From positions 1 through 46,812 of the forward strand of contig JAFURM010000044.1 in NCBI GenBank assembly GCA_017471925.1: a stretch of 46,812 nucleotides of DNA. Reading direction: 5' to 3'. Below the pieces are notes generated by a model. The model had not been told where the DNA came from and ran no database searches. It was given only the letters and a program-made list of their open reading frames with translations. Below, in pieces: positions 9,653 to 18,041 of the stretch. Position numbers and translations under genes: made by a program. The stretch's first letter is position 1. Every line of letters starts with the position of its first letter. The stretch is from Bacteroides sp. Lineage in GTDB: Bacteria > Bacteroidota > Bacteroidia > Bacteroidales > Bacteroidaceae.

Positions 9653-10444
9653 TTATGGGGTCAGGCGATGGATGCTGCGGCTCATCAGGCGATAGATTTC
9701 CTGCCACTGCGGCTCGTCGGCCAGCATCTCCAGATGATGCTTCATCACGTTCTTGTCATAGCGCACGGCCGGTCCTGTCTGTGCCTGTCGCGGCGGCAGT
9801 TCGTGCACCTTCCGCGCCGTTTCGTCTATCAGGGGCAGCATGGCGTCGAAGGAGAGTCCGTGCCGTTGCAGCACCTCGTCGGCCAGGGCATACATGTGGT
9901 TGCTGAAGTTGCAGGCAAAGACGGCGGCCAGGTGGAGGCTCTTGCGCTGCAGGGAGGTGGCTTCGCTCACCTTGTCGGAGAGCAGGGCGGCCAGCTCCAG
10001 CAGAGCCTCGGCATCTTCCCTGACGGCGGCCTCCACGAAGAGGGGCACCGTGCGGAAGTCCACCTCGCGCCGCTTGCTGAAGGTCTGCATGGGATAGAAC
10101 ACGCCATAGCGTTCCGCATGTCCCTGCCAGATGTCCATCGGCACGCTTCCGGCCGTGTGTACCCACAGGGCTTGCCTGCGTCCGCGGGTCATCTCGGGAA
10201 GCAATTCGGTCAGGGCCGCGTCGGTCAGGGCCACGACATAGAGGTCGGCCCCCTCCTTCAGTCCGGTCAGTTCCGTGGTCCAGTCGGCATCCACCTGCAG
10301 GGCTAGTGTACGGGCCGACTCCTCCGTGCGGCTATAGACCTGCAAGAGCTTCAGGCCGTGGCGGTGGAACGCCTTGGCCAGGTTGGTGGCCAGGTTGCCT
10401 GCCCCGACAAAGACCACCTGCCAATCCTTCACCGCGCGTCTCAT
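9653..10444 (-). CDS. Rossmann-fold DUF2520 family protein
   Basis: This 263-residue protein has an N-terminal dinucleotide-binding loop ([17 protein letters not shown], GxGxxA type) and a C-terminal all-helical DUF2520 part ([22 protein letters not shown]). The architecture resembles NADP-dependent pyrroline-5-carboxylate or ketopantoate reductases, but the substrate of this family is not established. The start is set at ATG 10444 because its ATG overlaps the TGA of the upstream gene (ATGA at 10444-10441), a typical sign of translational coupling. Confidence 0.88.
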   Translation of the reverse strand: MRRAVKDWQVVFVGAGNLATNLAKAFHRHGLKLLQVYSRTEESARTLALQVDADWTTELTGLKEGADLYVVALTDAALTELLPEMTRGRRQALWVHTAGSVPMDIWQGHAERYGVFYPMQTFSKRREVDFRTVPLFVEAAVREDAEALLELAALLSDKVSEATSLQRKSLHLAAVFACNFSNHMYALADEVLQRHGLSFDAMLPLIDETARKVHELPPRQAQTGPAVRYDKNVMKHHLEMLADEPQWQEIYRLMSRSIHRLTP

Positions 10445-10782
10445 CGTGTGGAGAGCCAATAGAGGATGATGCCCAGCACCAGCAGGGCCAGGGGCAGCAG
10501 GTAGGCCGACATGGTGCCTAACAGGGCGGATATCAGTCCGAAGTTCAGCACTAACCAGAGGCCGATGAGCACCAGTCCTACCGACTTGTCGTTCTTGAAC
10601 AGGAGGAAGATGACTGCCGTATAGAGCAGGAAGTTGTCCTTATTCATCACCCAGGGCAGACCGATGCTTGAGAAGTGCACCAGCTTGTCCAGCAGATAGA
10701 GGATGCCGAAGACTATCAGCGCAATGGCCGTAGCCTTGTAGGTGTCCCGGTTATTATTAGCCTTCGTTGCACTCACGGTCAC
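10441..10782 (-). CDS. Small membrane protein (about 3 TM segments)
   Basis: This 113-residue protein has hydrophobic spans at about residues 19-33, 50-80 (probably one or two spans) and 85-109. The start is a GTG whose bases overlap the stop of the nitroreductase gene (GTGA), and its stop overlaps the next start (ATGA), so it is coupled on both sides. The family (DUF5668-like/LiaI-like) is a guess only. It lies between a nitroreductase and a Rossmann protein in an operon that ends in kdsC and maf. Confidence 0.8.
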   Translation of the reverse strand: MTVSATKANNNRDTYKATAIALIVFGILYLLDKLVHFSSIGLPWVMNKDNFLLYTAVIFLLFKNDKSVGLVLIGLWLVLNFGLISALLGTMSAYLLPLALLVLGIILYWLSTR

Positions 10783-11315
10783 GCTCCTCCATATTTATTC
10801 AGGTGAATCTTCTCCCACTGCAGGTGCTCTTCGTTGAAGGGCTTGCGCTCCATGCCCTTGTGTCCTATGGCGATGATGCTCAGTACCTGCAGCTGCAGGG
10901 GAATGTCCAGCACGCCGTGCACATACTCGTCACTGCTCATGCCGGTGGCGGCATAACGCTCGCGCACCTGCACCCAACAGCTGCCCAGCCCCAGGTCTTC
11001 GGCCTGCAACTGCAGGTAGATGGAGGCGATGGCGGCATCCTCTATCCAGACATCACTGGCCAAGGGGTCGGCCGTGACCACCACGGCCAGTGCGGCATCG
11101 GCAATGAACTGTGAGGCCTGCTCCTTGCAGCGCGAGAGCTCTTTCAGCTTCTCCTTGTCGTCCACCAGGATAAACTGCCAGGCGTTGCTGCGCTTGGAGG
11201 TAGGGGCCATCAGGGCAGCCTTCATCAGGGCCACCACTTCGTCCTGTGTCAGGTTCTCGGGGGTAAACTTCCGCATACTGCGGCGTTTGGCTATCAAATC
11301 ACTGAAGCTTTCCAT
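10779..11315 (-). CDS. Nitroreductase family FMN-dependent oxidoreductase
   Basis: This 178-residue protein has the nitroreductase fold signatures: RRSMRKFTPENLTQDEV at the N-terminus (FMN phosphate contacts), MAAPTSKRSNAWQFILVDD-like sequence, and SIYLQLQAEDLGLGSCWVQVR near residue 115. Such enzymes reduce flavin-accepting substrates with NAD(P)H; the natural substrate is unknown. The ATG at 11315 (MESFSDLIAKRR) is chosen because it fits the family and lies 22 bp after the promoter -7 box. It is the first gene of a five-gene operon. Confidence 0.9.
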   Translation of the reverse strand: MESFSDLIAKRRSMRKFTPENLTQDEVVALMKAALMAPTSKRSNAWQFILVDDKEKLKELSRCKEQASQFIADAALAVVVTADPLASDVWIEDAAIASIYLQLQAEDLGLGSCWVQVRERYAATGMSSDEYVHGVLDIPLQLQVLSIIAIGHKGMERKPFNEEHLQWEKIHLNKYGGA

Positions 11316-11337
11316 ATCTAATCGTTTTAATGTGCTG

Positions 11338-11368
11338 CAAAGATAGTGCAAATCTCGGCATAATCAAA
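11338..11368 (-). promoter_or_regulatory. Promoter of the nitroreductase-kdsC-maf operon
   Basis: On the minus strand TTTG (11368-11365) is followed by exactly 19 bases and TATCTTTG (11345-11338). This is a full match to the Bacteroides housekeeping consensus TTTG-N19-TAnnTTTG, and the best promoter in the window. Confidence 0.85.
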
Positions 11369-11397
11369 CAAAAACGCCGCGACGCTACGCAACTTGC

Positions 11398-11508
11398 CCC
11401 ATAGAGGCGAGGGCCGATGCCCTATAGAGACGACAGGCGATGCGTATAGGCGTGAGGGGCAGAGCGTATAGGCGTAAGGGGCGGAGCGCATGGAGACGGA
11501 CTATTTTG
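11398..11508. repeat. Degenerate ~22-bp tandem repeat array (array 1)
   Basis: Five units begin at 11398, 11420, 11443, 11465 and 11487 (22, 23, 22, 22 bp). The two best, 11443-11464 and 11465-11486, differ at only two positions; shared words are CGTATAGGCGT and AGGGGC. The outer units are more diverged. The array lies between the divergent promoters of the nitroreductase operon and the GNAT gene. Confidence 0.75.
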
Positions 11509-11542
11509 CGAACAAACAGGCGGATTAATCAATTTAATTTTC

Positions 11543-11550
11543 TATATTTG
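11543..11550 (+). promoter_or_regulatory. -7 box directly ahead of the GNAT gene
   Basis: TATATTTG ends only 5 bases before the ATG at 11556, so transcription would start at or near the start codon (leaderless mRNA). No TTTG -33 at 19 bp spacing. Confidence 0.5.
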
Positions 11551-11555
11551 CGCCC

Positions 11556-12539
11556 ATGCCTCTGAAACTGACAACATATTACCGTGGCAGTCGGATTCCG
11601 GAGCTACCGGGAACCAACACGTTCCACTCCACCGAACTGTTCCGCGTCTACGAGGCGACGCCGGGCTATGAACCCATCCTGGTTGTCGCCAGCGAAGACG
11701 GGCGCCCGCTGGCCAAGCTGCTGGGCACCGTGCGCAAGGCTGTCCGGCTGTTCCCGCCGGGGCTCATCAAGAGGTGTGAAATCTATGACACAGGCGAATA
11801 CTTTGACGAAGCGGCCGACAAAGAGAGCATCTTTGCCGAGATGCTGCACCGACTCACCAGCGTGGCCCTGCGTCACGCCTTCCTCATCGAGGTGCGCAAT
11901 CTGGAGAATCCGATGTTCGGCTACAAGGTGTTCCGAGCCAACCGCTACTTCCCCATCAACTGGCTGCGCGTGCGCAACTCCCTGCACAGCCTGACGCGGG
12001 TGGAGGAACGCTACAGCCCTTCACGCGTGCGCCATGTGCGCAAGGGGCTGAAGAACGGTGCCGTCGTGCGCGAGGCCCGCTCGGTGCAGGAGATACAGGA
12101 GTTTGCCCGTATGCTCCACCGCATCTACTCCTCCAAAATCCGCCGCCACTTCCCCAGTCGTGACTTCTTCACCCACCTGGAGCAGCAGATGCTGCAAGGC
12201 AAGAACAGCAAGACCTTCATCGTGCTCTGCAAGGAGCGCATCATCGGGGGATGCGTCTGCATCTACTCGGGCGAGACGGTCTACCTGTGGTTCTCGGGCG
12301 GGATGCGCAAGCGTCATCCCCACCTCTACCCCGGCGTGCTGCCCGTGTGGAAGGCTATGGAGGATGCCAAGGAGCGCGGGTTCCACCACTTTGAATTTAT
12401 GGACGTGGGCCTGCCCTTCCGGCAACATGGCTACCGCGACTTCGTGTTGCGCTTCGGCGGGAAAGAGTTCGGTACCCGCCGCTGGTTCCGCTTCCGCTGG
12501 AACTGGCTGAACGGCCTGCTGAGCCGCTTCTATAAATGA
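11556..12539 (+). CDS. GNAT/FemAB-like N-acyltransferase
   Basis: This 327-residue cytoplasmic protein fits the GNAT_acetyltransf_6/FemAB-like group. Its C-terminal half (residues ~150-300) has EFARMLHRIYSSKIRRHFP, then KTFIVLCKERIIGGCVCIYSG and HFEFMDVGLPFRQHGYRDFVLRFG, typical of the duplicated-GNAT fold. Such enzymes transfer amino-acyl or acyl groups to cell-wall or lipid acceptors; the substrate here is unknown. It is a single-gene unit with its -7 box nearly abutting the ATG. A convergent amylase gene lies downstream beyond a REP-like palindrome. Confidence 0.82.
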   Translation: MPLKLTTYYRGSRIPELPGTNTFHSTELFRVYEATPGYEPILVVASEDGRPLAKLLGTVRKAVRLFPPGLIKRCEIYDTGEYFDEAADKESIFAEMLHRLTSVALRHAFLIEVRNLENPMFGYKVFRANRYFPINWLRVRNSLHSLTRVEERYSPSRVRHVRKGLKNGAVVREARSVQEIQEFARMLHRIYSSKIRRHFPSRDFFTHLEQQMLQGKNSKTFIVLCKERIIGGCVCIYSGETVYLWFSGGMRKRHPHLYPGVLPVWKAMEDAKERGFHHFEFMDVGLPFRQHGYRDFVLRFGGKEFGTRRWFRFRWNWLNGLLSRFYK

Positions 12540-12584
12540 TTCTACTTCTGCAAATAAAAGAATAGGTGTGTGTCAAATATTGAA

Positions 12585-12673
12585 TTTAGGCACGGATTAC
12601 ACGGATTTTCACAGTTGGATTATAACGTTCGGCTATAAATAATCTGTGTTTATCCGTGTAATCCGTGCCTAAA
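12585..12673. repeat. REP-like long palindrome, copy 1
   Basis: Perfect 22-bp arms (12585-12606 and 12652-12673; core GGCACGGATTACACGGAT / ATCCGTGTAATCCGTGCC) enclose a second pair, CACAG (12610-12614) with CTGTG (12644-12648). It lies between two convergent genes. A related palindrome is at 42127-42198 and an exact single arm at 42868-42889. Confidence 0.9.
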
Positions 12674-12737
12674 ATGTCAATGGCTTGATTTATAACACGC
12701 CCTTGCCCTTAATGACCTTCGGAGGCTGGCGCCTGCA

Positions 12738-15410
12738 TCAGAAAGAGGTGTAGACTACGAAGCTGTGGGCTGGTACGCTGACCTTGGCCCCTATCGTCTC
12801 GGCGGCACCGGTCATATAATCGTTCCAGGTACCCTCAGTCGCTTCCTTGGGCAGGGCAATCTCACGGGTGGCATTCGTGAAGTTGCCCAGTACCATCAGC
12901 TTCTTGCCGGTGACGCTCTCGGAATAGAGTGTACGGCCGTTCAGCCAGTTGCCGCTAAGGTCGGCCTTGGTCGTATTGTCAATCGTGTGTCCCGTATTGT
13001 TCACGCTCCAGCTGAAGGTCGCCTCATCGAAGAGTTCGGGATTATCGTTGCGCAGCTTCATCAACTTGCTGTAGACCTCATACAAGCCTTTGCGGTCGGC
13101 ATTCTCAAAATAGTCCCAGAGGATAGGCTTGCGGCCCGTGCGATGGTCCTCGCCTTCGACCACGACACCCGACTGATTGGCGTTGATGGAGATGTCATAG
13201 CCCAGCTCGCCAAACTGCCAGATCATCTTCGGACCGGGAACCGTCAGGAAGAAGGCGGCATTCACGCTCAGCTGCTTCATGCGATTGGTCAGGTTGGTCT
13301 GCAGGTCATAGTGTCCCCACATCACCTGCTTGTAACCCACGCGCTCCTCGTCGTGGCTCTCCATGAAGCCCACCCAGTTGGGCGTGCTCTTATAGAGATT
13401 GCTGAAGGAGCTGTTTTCGCCCCAGGCCATGCCCGACTGACAGTAGGCGTTGTTCAGGTTGTTCCACATGTGCAGACCGTCCTCGGCCAGTTCGCTCTCC
13501 TCGTTGGAAGCGCAGAAGTGTTCCAGCACGACAAAGGCATCGGGCTTCACCTCCTTGATGGCAGCGTTATAGTCCTTCAGGATGGCAATGCGGCTGGCAT
13601 CATAATTGCCGGCGGTAGCCTCTGTAGACTTGTTCTGCGTGAATCCTTTCGTCAGGTCGAAGCGGAAACCATCGATGTTGTACTCCTTCAGGAGGAACTG
13701 CAGGTTGCGCTTCACGAAGGTACGCACCAGGTCGCTTTCGTGATTGAAGTCGTGATATACACTGTAGGGATGGGGTGCAGAGACGTTGAACCAGGGGTTG
13801 TTCTTGGCCGTGCAGTTGCTGCTGCTGTCCCAATAGAGTTTGGCAAAGGGGTGTGCACCGGTAGCGTGATTGTACACCACGTCGAGGAGCACGGCCATAC
13901 CCTTCTCGTGACAGGCGTCGATGAACTCCTTGTACATCTTCTTTGTTCCGTATGCCTTGTCCATGGCGAAGAAGAAACAGGGGTTATAGCCCCAGCTGTC
14001 GTTGCCGTCAAACTCCTGCACAGGCATCAGCTCAATGGCGTTCACGCCCAGTTCCTTCAGGTAGTCCAGCTTGCTCATGGCACCGTTCAGGGTGCCGTCT
14101 TCCGTAAAGTCACGGAGATGGAGCTCGTAGATGACCAGGTTGTTGGGCTCGGCAATCTTGAAGTCAGCCACCTTCCAGGCATACGTGTCCTGCTGAATCT
14201 TGAAGGTAGAGACCACGCCACGTGCCCCTTCGGGATAGGTCATATCGTCACTGTAGGTAGAGGCCGAAATCCACTTGTCGTTGTCGGGATCCAGCACCTT
14301 CTCCGTGTAGGCATCTGCCAGGCGGGTAGCTCCATCGGCTTCCGTGCCCACATAGTATTGGAAGGCATACTCCTTGGAAGCATCCAGGCCCTTCAGCGTA
14401 ATCCACCAGCATCCCTCGGCCTCATCACGGTACATCTGCGACGTTTCGTCATTGGCCAGGGTCCAGTTGTTGAAGTCGCCCACCACATGGGCATACTCCT
14501 TGTGCTTGCCGTTCGTGTCCTTGTCATAGAGTACGAGGGTCACGGTGGAGTTGTCCACATAGTTGATGCCGTGCTGCAGTCCGCTCGGCATGGCGGCTTC
14601 CTTCACGGTGCCCGGCTTGAAGGCTTCATACGTGGCATCCTTCACGGGGATGAAGAGGTCTTGTGTCTGATAGTAGGCCGTGCTTCCGCTCTTCGTCTCG
14701 CCGCTGCGAATCACAATGCACACCTGAGTAATATGGACGTTTCCGCCAAACCATCCGCGAATCGTGGGGGTCAGGGAAAGGCTCCAGGCATTATCTTCCA
14801 CCTTCGTCATCTTGAACTTGGCTTCATTCTTGCCCCACTCCGTAATGACGTGCTCCCACGTATCCTCGGCACCGGTACCGATATGCACGTAGACATCACC
14901 GGTATAGCCATAAAGTTCCGAAGTCTTGTCGGCTTTATAATAGAAAGTCATCGCAGCATCGGCATCCGGCGTTTCGGGCGAGTAGCTCAGGCCCTCCTTA
15001 AGCGTCACGATCTCCTTGCCTTCGGCAGCCTGGGTCACCTTCAGTTGACGGCTGATGGTGCCGGTGACAAAGGTGATGGTGGCCGTACGTACGGCTCCGC
15101 TCTCGTTCTTGGTAGCAGAGATGGTGGCGTTCACCGTTCCGGCTTCGCCCTGAGACGGAGAGACGGTACACCACGGAGCATTGGAGACAACGGCCTTCCA
15201 ACTCTGTCCGCAGCTGAAAGAGACTGCCTGGAAGGAAGCCTCCTCCTCAAACGTAATGCCGTCATTGAAATAGGGTTCACTGCTCTCGGCAATGGTGAGA
15301 TAGTTCTGGAACTCACTGTCATCATCGCTACATGCCACGAAGCCCGACAGCAAGAAAAGGCACAACAACTGCCACAGGGCAGCATTCTTAAGTTTTTCCA
15401 TCCATTTCAT
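12738..15410 (-). CDS. GH13 alpha-amylase-family lipoprotein with BACON domain
   Basis: This 890-residue protein has a lipoprotein signal (LLSGFVAC, Cys27), so it is probably surface or outer-membrane anchored. A BACON domain spans about residues 55-130 (WKAVVSNAPWCTVSPSQGEAG..RTATITF). A beta-rich module follows (~135-255), then a CBM48-like E-set segment (HVVGDFNNWT, ~307-316), then the GH13 barrel. Catalytic motifs are present: region I DVVYNH, nucleophile Asp585 in GFRFDL, acid/base Glu630 in VVLEH, and Asp687 in ESHDEER. It should cleave alpha-glucans; WGYNP before region I is pullulanase/branching-enzyme-like, so the exact specificity is open. It has its own promoter and is separated from the GH2 gene by a terminator. 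Confidence 0.93.
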   Translation of the reverse strand: MKWMEKLKNAALWQLLCLFLLSGFVACSDDDSEFQNYLTIAESSEPYFNDGITFEEEASFQAVSFSCGQSWKAVVSNAPWCTVSPSQGEAGTVNATISATKNESGAVRTATITFVTGTISRQLKVTQAAEGKEIVTLKEGLSYSPETPDADAAMTFYYKADKTSELYGYTGDVYVHIGTGAEDTWEHVITEWGKNEAKFKMTKVEDNAWSLSLTPTIRGWFGGNVHITQVCIVIRSGETKSGSTAYYQTQDLFIPVKDATYEAFKPGTVKEAAMPSGLQHGINYVDNSTVTLVLYDKDTNGKHKEYAHVVGDFNNWTLANDETSQMYRDEAEGCWWITLKGLDASKEYAFQYYVGTEADGATRLADAYTEKVLDPDNDKWISASTYSDDMTYPEGARGVVSTFKIQQDTYAWKVADFKIAEPNNLVIYELHLRDFTEDGTLNGAMSKLDYLKELGVNAIELMPVQEFDGNDSWGYNPCFFFAMDKAYGTKKMYKEFIDACHEKGMAVLLDVVYNHATGAHPFAKLYWDSSSNCTAKNNPWFNVSAPHPYSVYHDFNHESDLVRTFVKRNLQFLLKEYNIDGFRFDLTKGFTQNKSTEATAGNYDASRIAILKDYNAAIKEVKPDAFVVLEHFCASNEESELAEDGLHMWNNLNNAYCQSGMAWGENSSFSNLYKSTPNWVGFMESHDEERVGYKQVMWGHYDLQTNLTNRMKQLSVNAAFFLTVPGPKMIWQFGELGYDISINANQSGVVVEGEDHRTGRKPILWDYFENADRKGLYEVYSKLMKLRNDNPELFDEATFSWSVNNTGHTIDNTTKADLSGNWLNGRTLYSESVTGKKLMVLGNFTNATREIALPKEATEGTWNDYMTGAAETIGAKVSVPAHSFVVYTSF

Positions 15411-15440
15411 GATTTAGATATTCAAAGTTTATACTTGCCG

Positions 15441-15448
15441 CAAATATA
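15441..15448 (-). promoter_or_regulatory. -7 box of the GH13 amylase gene
   Basis: On the minus strand TATATTTG (15448-15441) lies 30 bases before the ATG. No TTTG sits 19 bases upstream, which suggests the promoter may need an activator. Confidence 0.6.
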
Positions 15449-15477
15449 GGGAAAGAAAGGGAGACATCCGAAGAGGG

Positions 15478-15519
15478 GCAAAATGAAAAAGGCGCAAAGT
15501 TTATGAAAACGTTTGCGCC
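15478..15519 (-). terminator. Terminator of the GH53-GH53-GH2 operon, with embedded operator-like sequence
   Basis: TTTGCGCC (15512-15519) and GGCGCAAA (15491-15498) pair around a 13-nt loop. On the minus strand the hairpin is followed by TTTTTCATTTT, giving an intrinsic terminator 22 bp after the GH2 stop. The loop and right arm contain TGAAAACGTTTGCG (15504-15517), which matches the LacI-type palindrome at 20548-20561 in 12 of 14 positions. Confidence 0.8.
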
Positions 15520-15540
15520 CATCTCATAGAAGACGGTGTG

Positions 15541-18036
15541 TCATTCCACGCGGAGTGTCAGCTTGCCACCCTTCACGCCCTTGGCCTTGGCCTCGAGCAC
15601 CAGTTCGCCCGCCGCTTCACCGCTCTGCACGATGGCCGTCAGCTGGCCGCTGAAGGCATGCATCCGGGGCAGGTGGAAGAGATCCAGACAGGTGGCATCG
15701 CCATTGGCACCGGCACGGTAACTGCCCGCGCCCTTCACCTTGAAGTTCACCAGACGGTTATCCATGGGGCAGAGGTTGCCTTCCTTGTCCACCACGCGCA
15801 CCGTAACATAGGCCAGGTCCTTGCCATCGGCCGAGAGCACCGTGCGGTCGGCCACGAGTTCCAGGTGGTGGGGCTTGCCCGCCGTGCGTATGGTCTTCTC
15901 CTCCACGGCCTTGCCGTCGGCATCATAGGCCACCACCTTCAGTTCGCCCGGCTCATAGGTCACGTCCATCCACATCAGACGGTAGCGGCGCTGCAGCCAC
16001 AAGGGGTCTTCGCCTTTGCGCCGGGCCGCCTCGTCGGCCGTGAGCTTGCGCTGCTTGCCATAGCTCTTGCCGTTCACGAAAAGTTCGGCTTCGGGATAGT
16101 TGGTATAGACAAATACCGGAGTCACCTCTCCCTCGCGGCCCGTCCAGGTCCAATGGGGCAGCACATGCAGCGTGTTGGCCTGCTTGTTCCACAGGCTGCG
16201 GTAGAGGTAATAGCGGTCCTTGGGCAGGCTGGCCAGGTCGATGATACCGAAGACCGAGCTGTGGCTGGGCCATGCGTCGGTGTCATAGGGTGAAGGCTCG
16301 CCCAGATAGTCAAAGCCAGTCCAGACGAACTGCCCGATGGTCCAGTCGTAATCATCGGCCAGGGCAAAGTCTTCATCGGGCACGTTGGACCACGAACAGT
16401 GCTCCAGGTCATAGCCCGAAGACTGATGGTCTTCATACTTGGCATCGCCCCGCTTCTCCACGGGGAACTTGTAGACTCCGCGCGAGCTTACGGTGGAGGA
16501 GGTCTCCGAGCCGAGCACGATGTTCTGCGGCAGCTTGCTGTAGGCTTCCTGGTAGCGGTGGGCACGGTAGTTGAAGCCGGGTACGTCTATCATGGCGGCA
16601 AATCCGTTGGCCAATACGCAGGAGACCTGATCCATGCCACAGGTCACGGGGCGCGTGGGGTCTTCGCGATGGCAGATGTCCTGCAGGAAGGAGGCCACCT
16701 TGTAGCCCTCGGGGCTGCACTGTGTGGGCACCTCATTGCCGATGCTCCACATCACGACGCAGGGATTGTTGCGATAGTGGCGCAGCATGTTCACCATGTC
16801 TTTCTCGGCCCACTCGTCGAAGTAGCGGTGGTAGCCGTTCTTGCACTTGGCGATGTCCCATTCGTCGAAAGGCTCAATCATCATCATGAAGCCCATCTCG
16901 TCACAGAGTTCCACCAGTTCGGGTGCCGGCATGTTGTGGGAGGTGCGGATGGCATCACAGCCCATCTCCTTGAGCAACGTCAGCTGACGCCGCAAGGCCG
17001 CCACGTTGATGGCTGCACCCAGAGGACCCAGGTCATGATGGTTGCAGACGCCCTGAAACTTGCGATGCTTGCCGTTCAGGAAGAAGCCCTTGTCGGCCAC
17101 GATTTCAATGCTGCGGATGCCAAAGCGGGTGACGTATTCGTCCACCTGCCTGCCGTCTACATAGATTTTGGAAGCGGCCTTATAAAGATGGGGGGTCTCG
17201 GGCGACCACAAGAGCGGATGCTCCACCAGGAAGTTCTGCTCGAAAGGCTTGCCGTGGTTAATCTTCAGCGTATTGTCCTTCAGGGCCACGACCTTACCTT
17301 CGGGCGAAAGGATTTCGGTGACGATGCGCACATCGCTCGTGCCGGCACCCTCCACCGCCGTCTTCAGGCGGACGGAGGCATACGCTTCGTCCACATGGGG
17401 CGTGGTAATCTGTGTACCCCACACGGGCACATGCACCTTCTCCGTCACCAGCAGGTGTACATTGCGATACAGGCCCGCTCCCGGATACCACCGCGAAGAC
17501 TGCGGCCGGTTCTCCAAGCGCACGTAGAGGAGATTGTCACCGCCCTCCTCATTTATATAAGGTGTAGCATCCAGGTAGAAGGAGTTATAGCCGAAGGGCC
17601 AGAAGCAGGCCTCCTGACCGTTGATATATACTCGCGCCTCGCTCATGGCACCGTCGAAGAGGAGGGTCACCTGCTTGTCGGCCGGTGCCCGAAAGGTAGT
17701 GACATAGTTGCCCACCCCGACATAAGGCAGACCGCCCGTGCGGCCGGTCTTCACCGATGCCTTCTTTTCGAAGTTCTGCGTCACGGCCACGTTCTGCAGG
17801 TCATGATTGCGGTCGAAGGGTCCATAGATGGCCCAGTCGTGGGGCACCGTGACTTCGTTCCATCCCGCCTGTCGGTCTGTCTGCCACTCCGCCCAGGAGG
17901 ATGTCTTCTCCATCTGTGCGGTGGCATCGCCCTGCATGAACCACCAGTTCTTCTCCAAGAGAGTCTCCGTGCGCTGTGCCATGCTTGTACAGGCCAGGCA
18001 TGCAGCGGCTATACCTAATAATAATCGTTGCTTCAT
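15541..18036 (-). CDS. GH2 beta-galactosidase (periplasmic)
   Basis: This 831-residue protein has a Sec signal peptide (LLLGIAAACLACTSMAQ, cleavage after ~Ala20). The GH2 order is seen: sugar-binding jelly roll (~25-200, with WYPGAGLYRNV), Ig-like domain (~205-305), TIM barrel (~310-600) with acid/base Glu435 in SIGNEVP and nucleophile Glu511 in GSETSST, then a DUF4982-like and Ig-like C-terminus (~640-831). It should release terminal galactose from beta-galactosides; GH2 also includes other activities, so the sugar is inferred from the GH53 neighbours. It starts 5 bp after the GH53 stop and is the last gene of the operon. Confidence 0.92.
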   Translation of the reverse strand: MKQRLLLGIAAACLACTSMAQRTETLLEKNWWFMQGDATAQMEKTSSWAEWQTDRQAGWNEVTVPHDWAIYGPFDRNHDLQNVAVTQNFEKKASVKTGRTGGLPYVGVGNYVTTFRAPADKQVTLLFDGAMSEARVYINGQEACFWPFGYNSFYLDATPYINEEGGDNLLYVRLENRPQSSRWYPGAGLYRNVHLLVTEKVHVPVWGTQITTPHVDEAYASVRLKTAVEGAGTSDVRIVTEILSPEGKVVALKDNTLKINHGKPFEQNFLVEHPLLWSPETPHLYKAASKIYVDGRQVDEYVTRFGIRSIEIVADKGFFLNGKHRKFQGVCNHHDLGPLGAAINVAALRRQLTLLKEMGCDAIRTSHNMPAPELVELCDEMGFMMMIEPFDEWDIAKCKNGYHRYFDEWAEKDMVNMLRHYRNNPCVVMWSIGNEVPTQCSPEGYKVASFLQDICHREDPTRPVTCGMDQVSCVLANGFAAMIDVPGFNYRAHRYQEAYSKLPQNIVLGSETSSTVSSRGVYKFPVEKRGDAKYEDHQSSGYDLEHCSWSNVPDEDFALADDYDWTIGQFVWTGFDYLGEPSPYDTDAWPSHSSVFGIIDLASLPKDRYYLYRSLWNKQANTLHVLPHWTWTGREGEVTPVFVYTNYPEAELFVNGKSYGKQRKLTADEAARRKGEDPLWLQRRYRLMWMDVTYEPGELKVVAYDADGKAVEEKTIRTAGKPHHLELVADRTVLSADGKDLAYVTVRVVDKEGNLCPMDNRLVNFKVKGAGSYRAGANGDATCLDLFHLPRMHAFSGQLTAIVQSGEAAGELVLEAKAKGVKGGKLTLRVE

Positions 18037-18041
18037 ATCTT

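Noticed and set aside
12738-15410. Naming the GH13 enzyme as pullulanase
   Set aside because: WGYNP resembles the pullulanase motif, but the match is partial and other GH13 subfamilies share it. Only the family call is supported.
12765-15449. Very long open frame on the plus strand opposite the amylase gene (about 890 codons)
   Set aside because: It mirrors the amylase gene in a fixed antisense frame, has no family features, is Val/His/Gln-rich as antisense frames of GC-rich genes are, and the minus strand has clear catalytic motifs.
16399-18018. Plus-strand open frame opposite the GH2 gene
   Set aside because: Antisense shadow of a clear GH2 enzyme.
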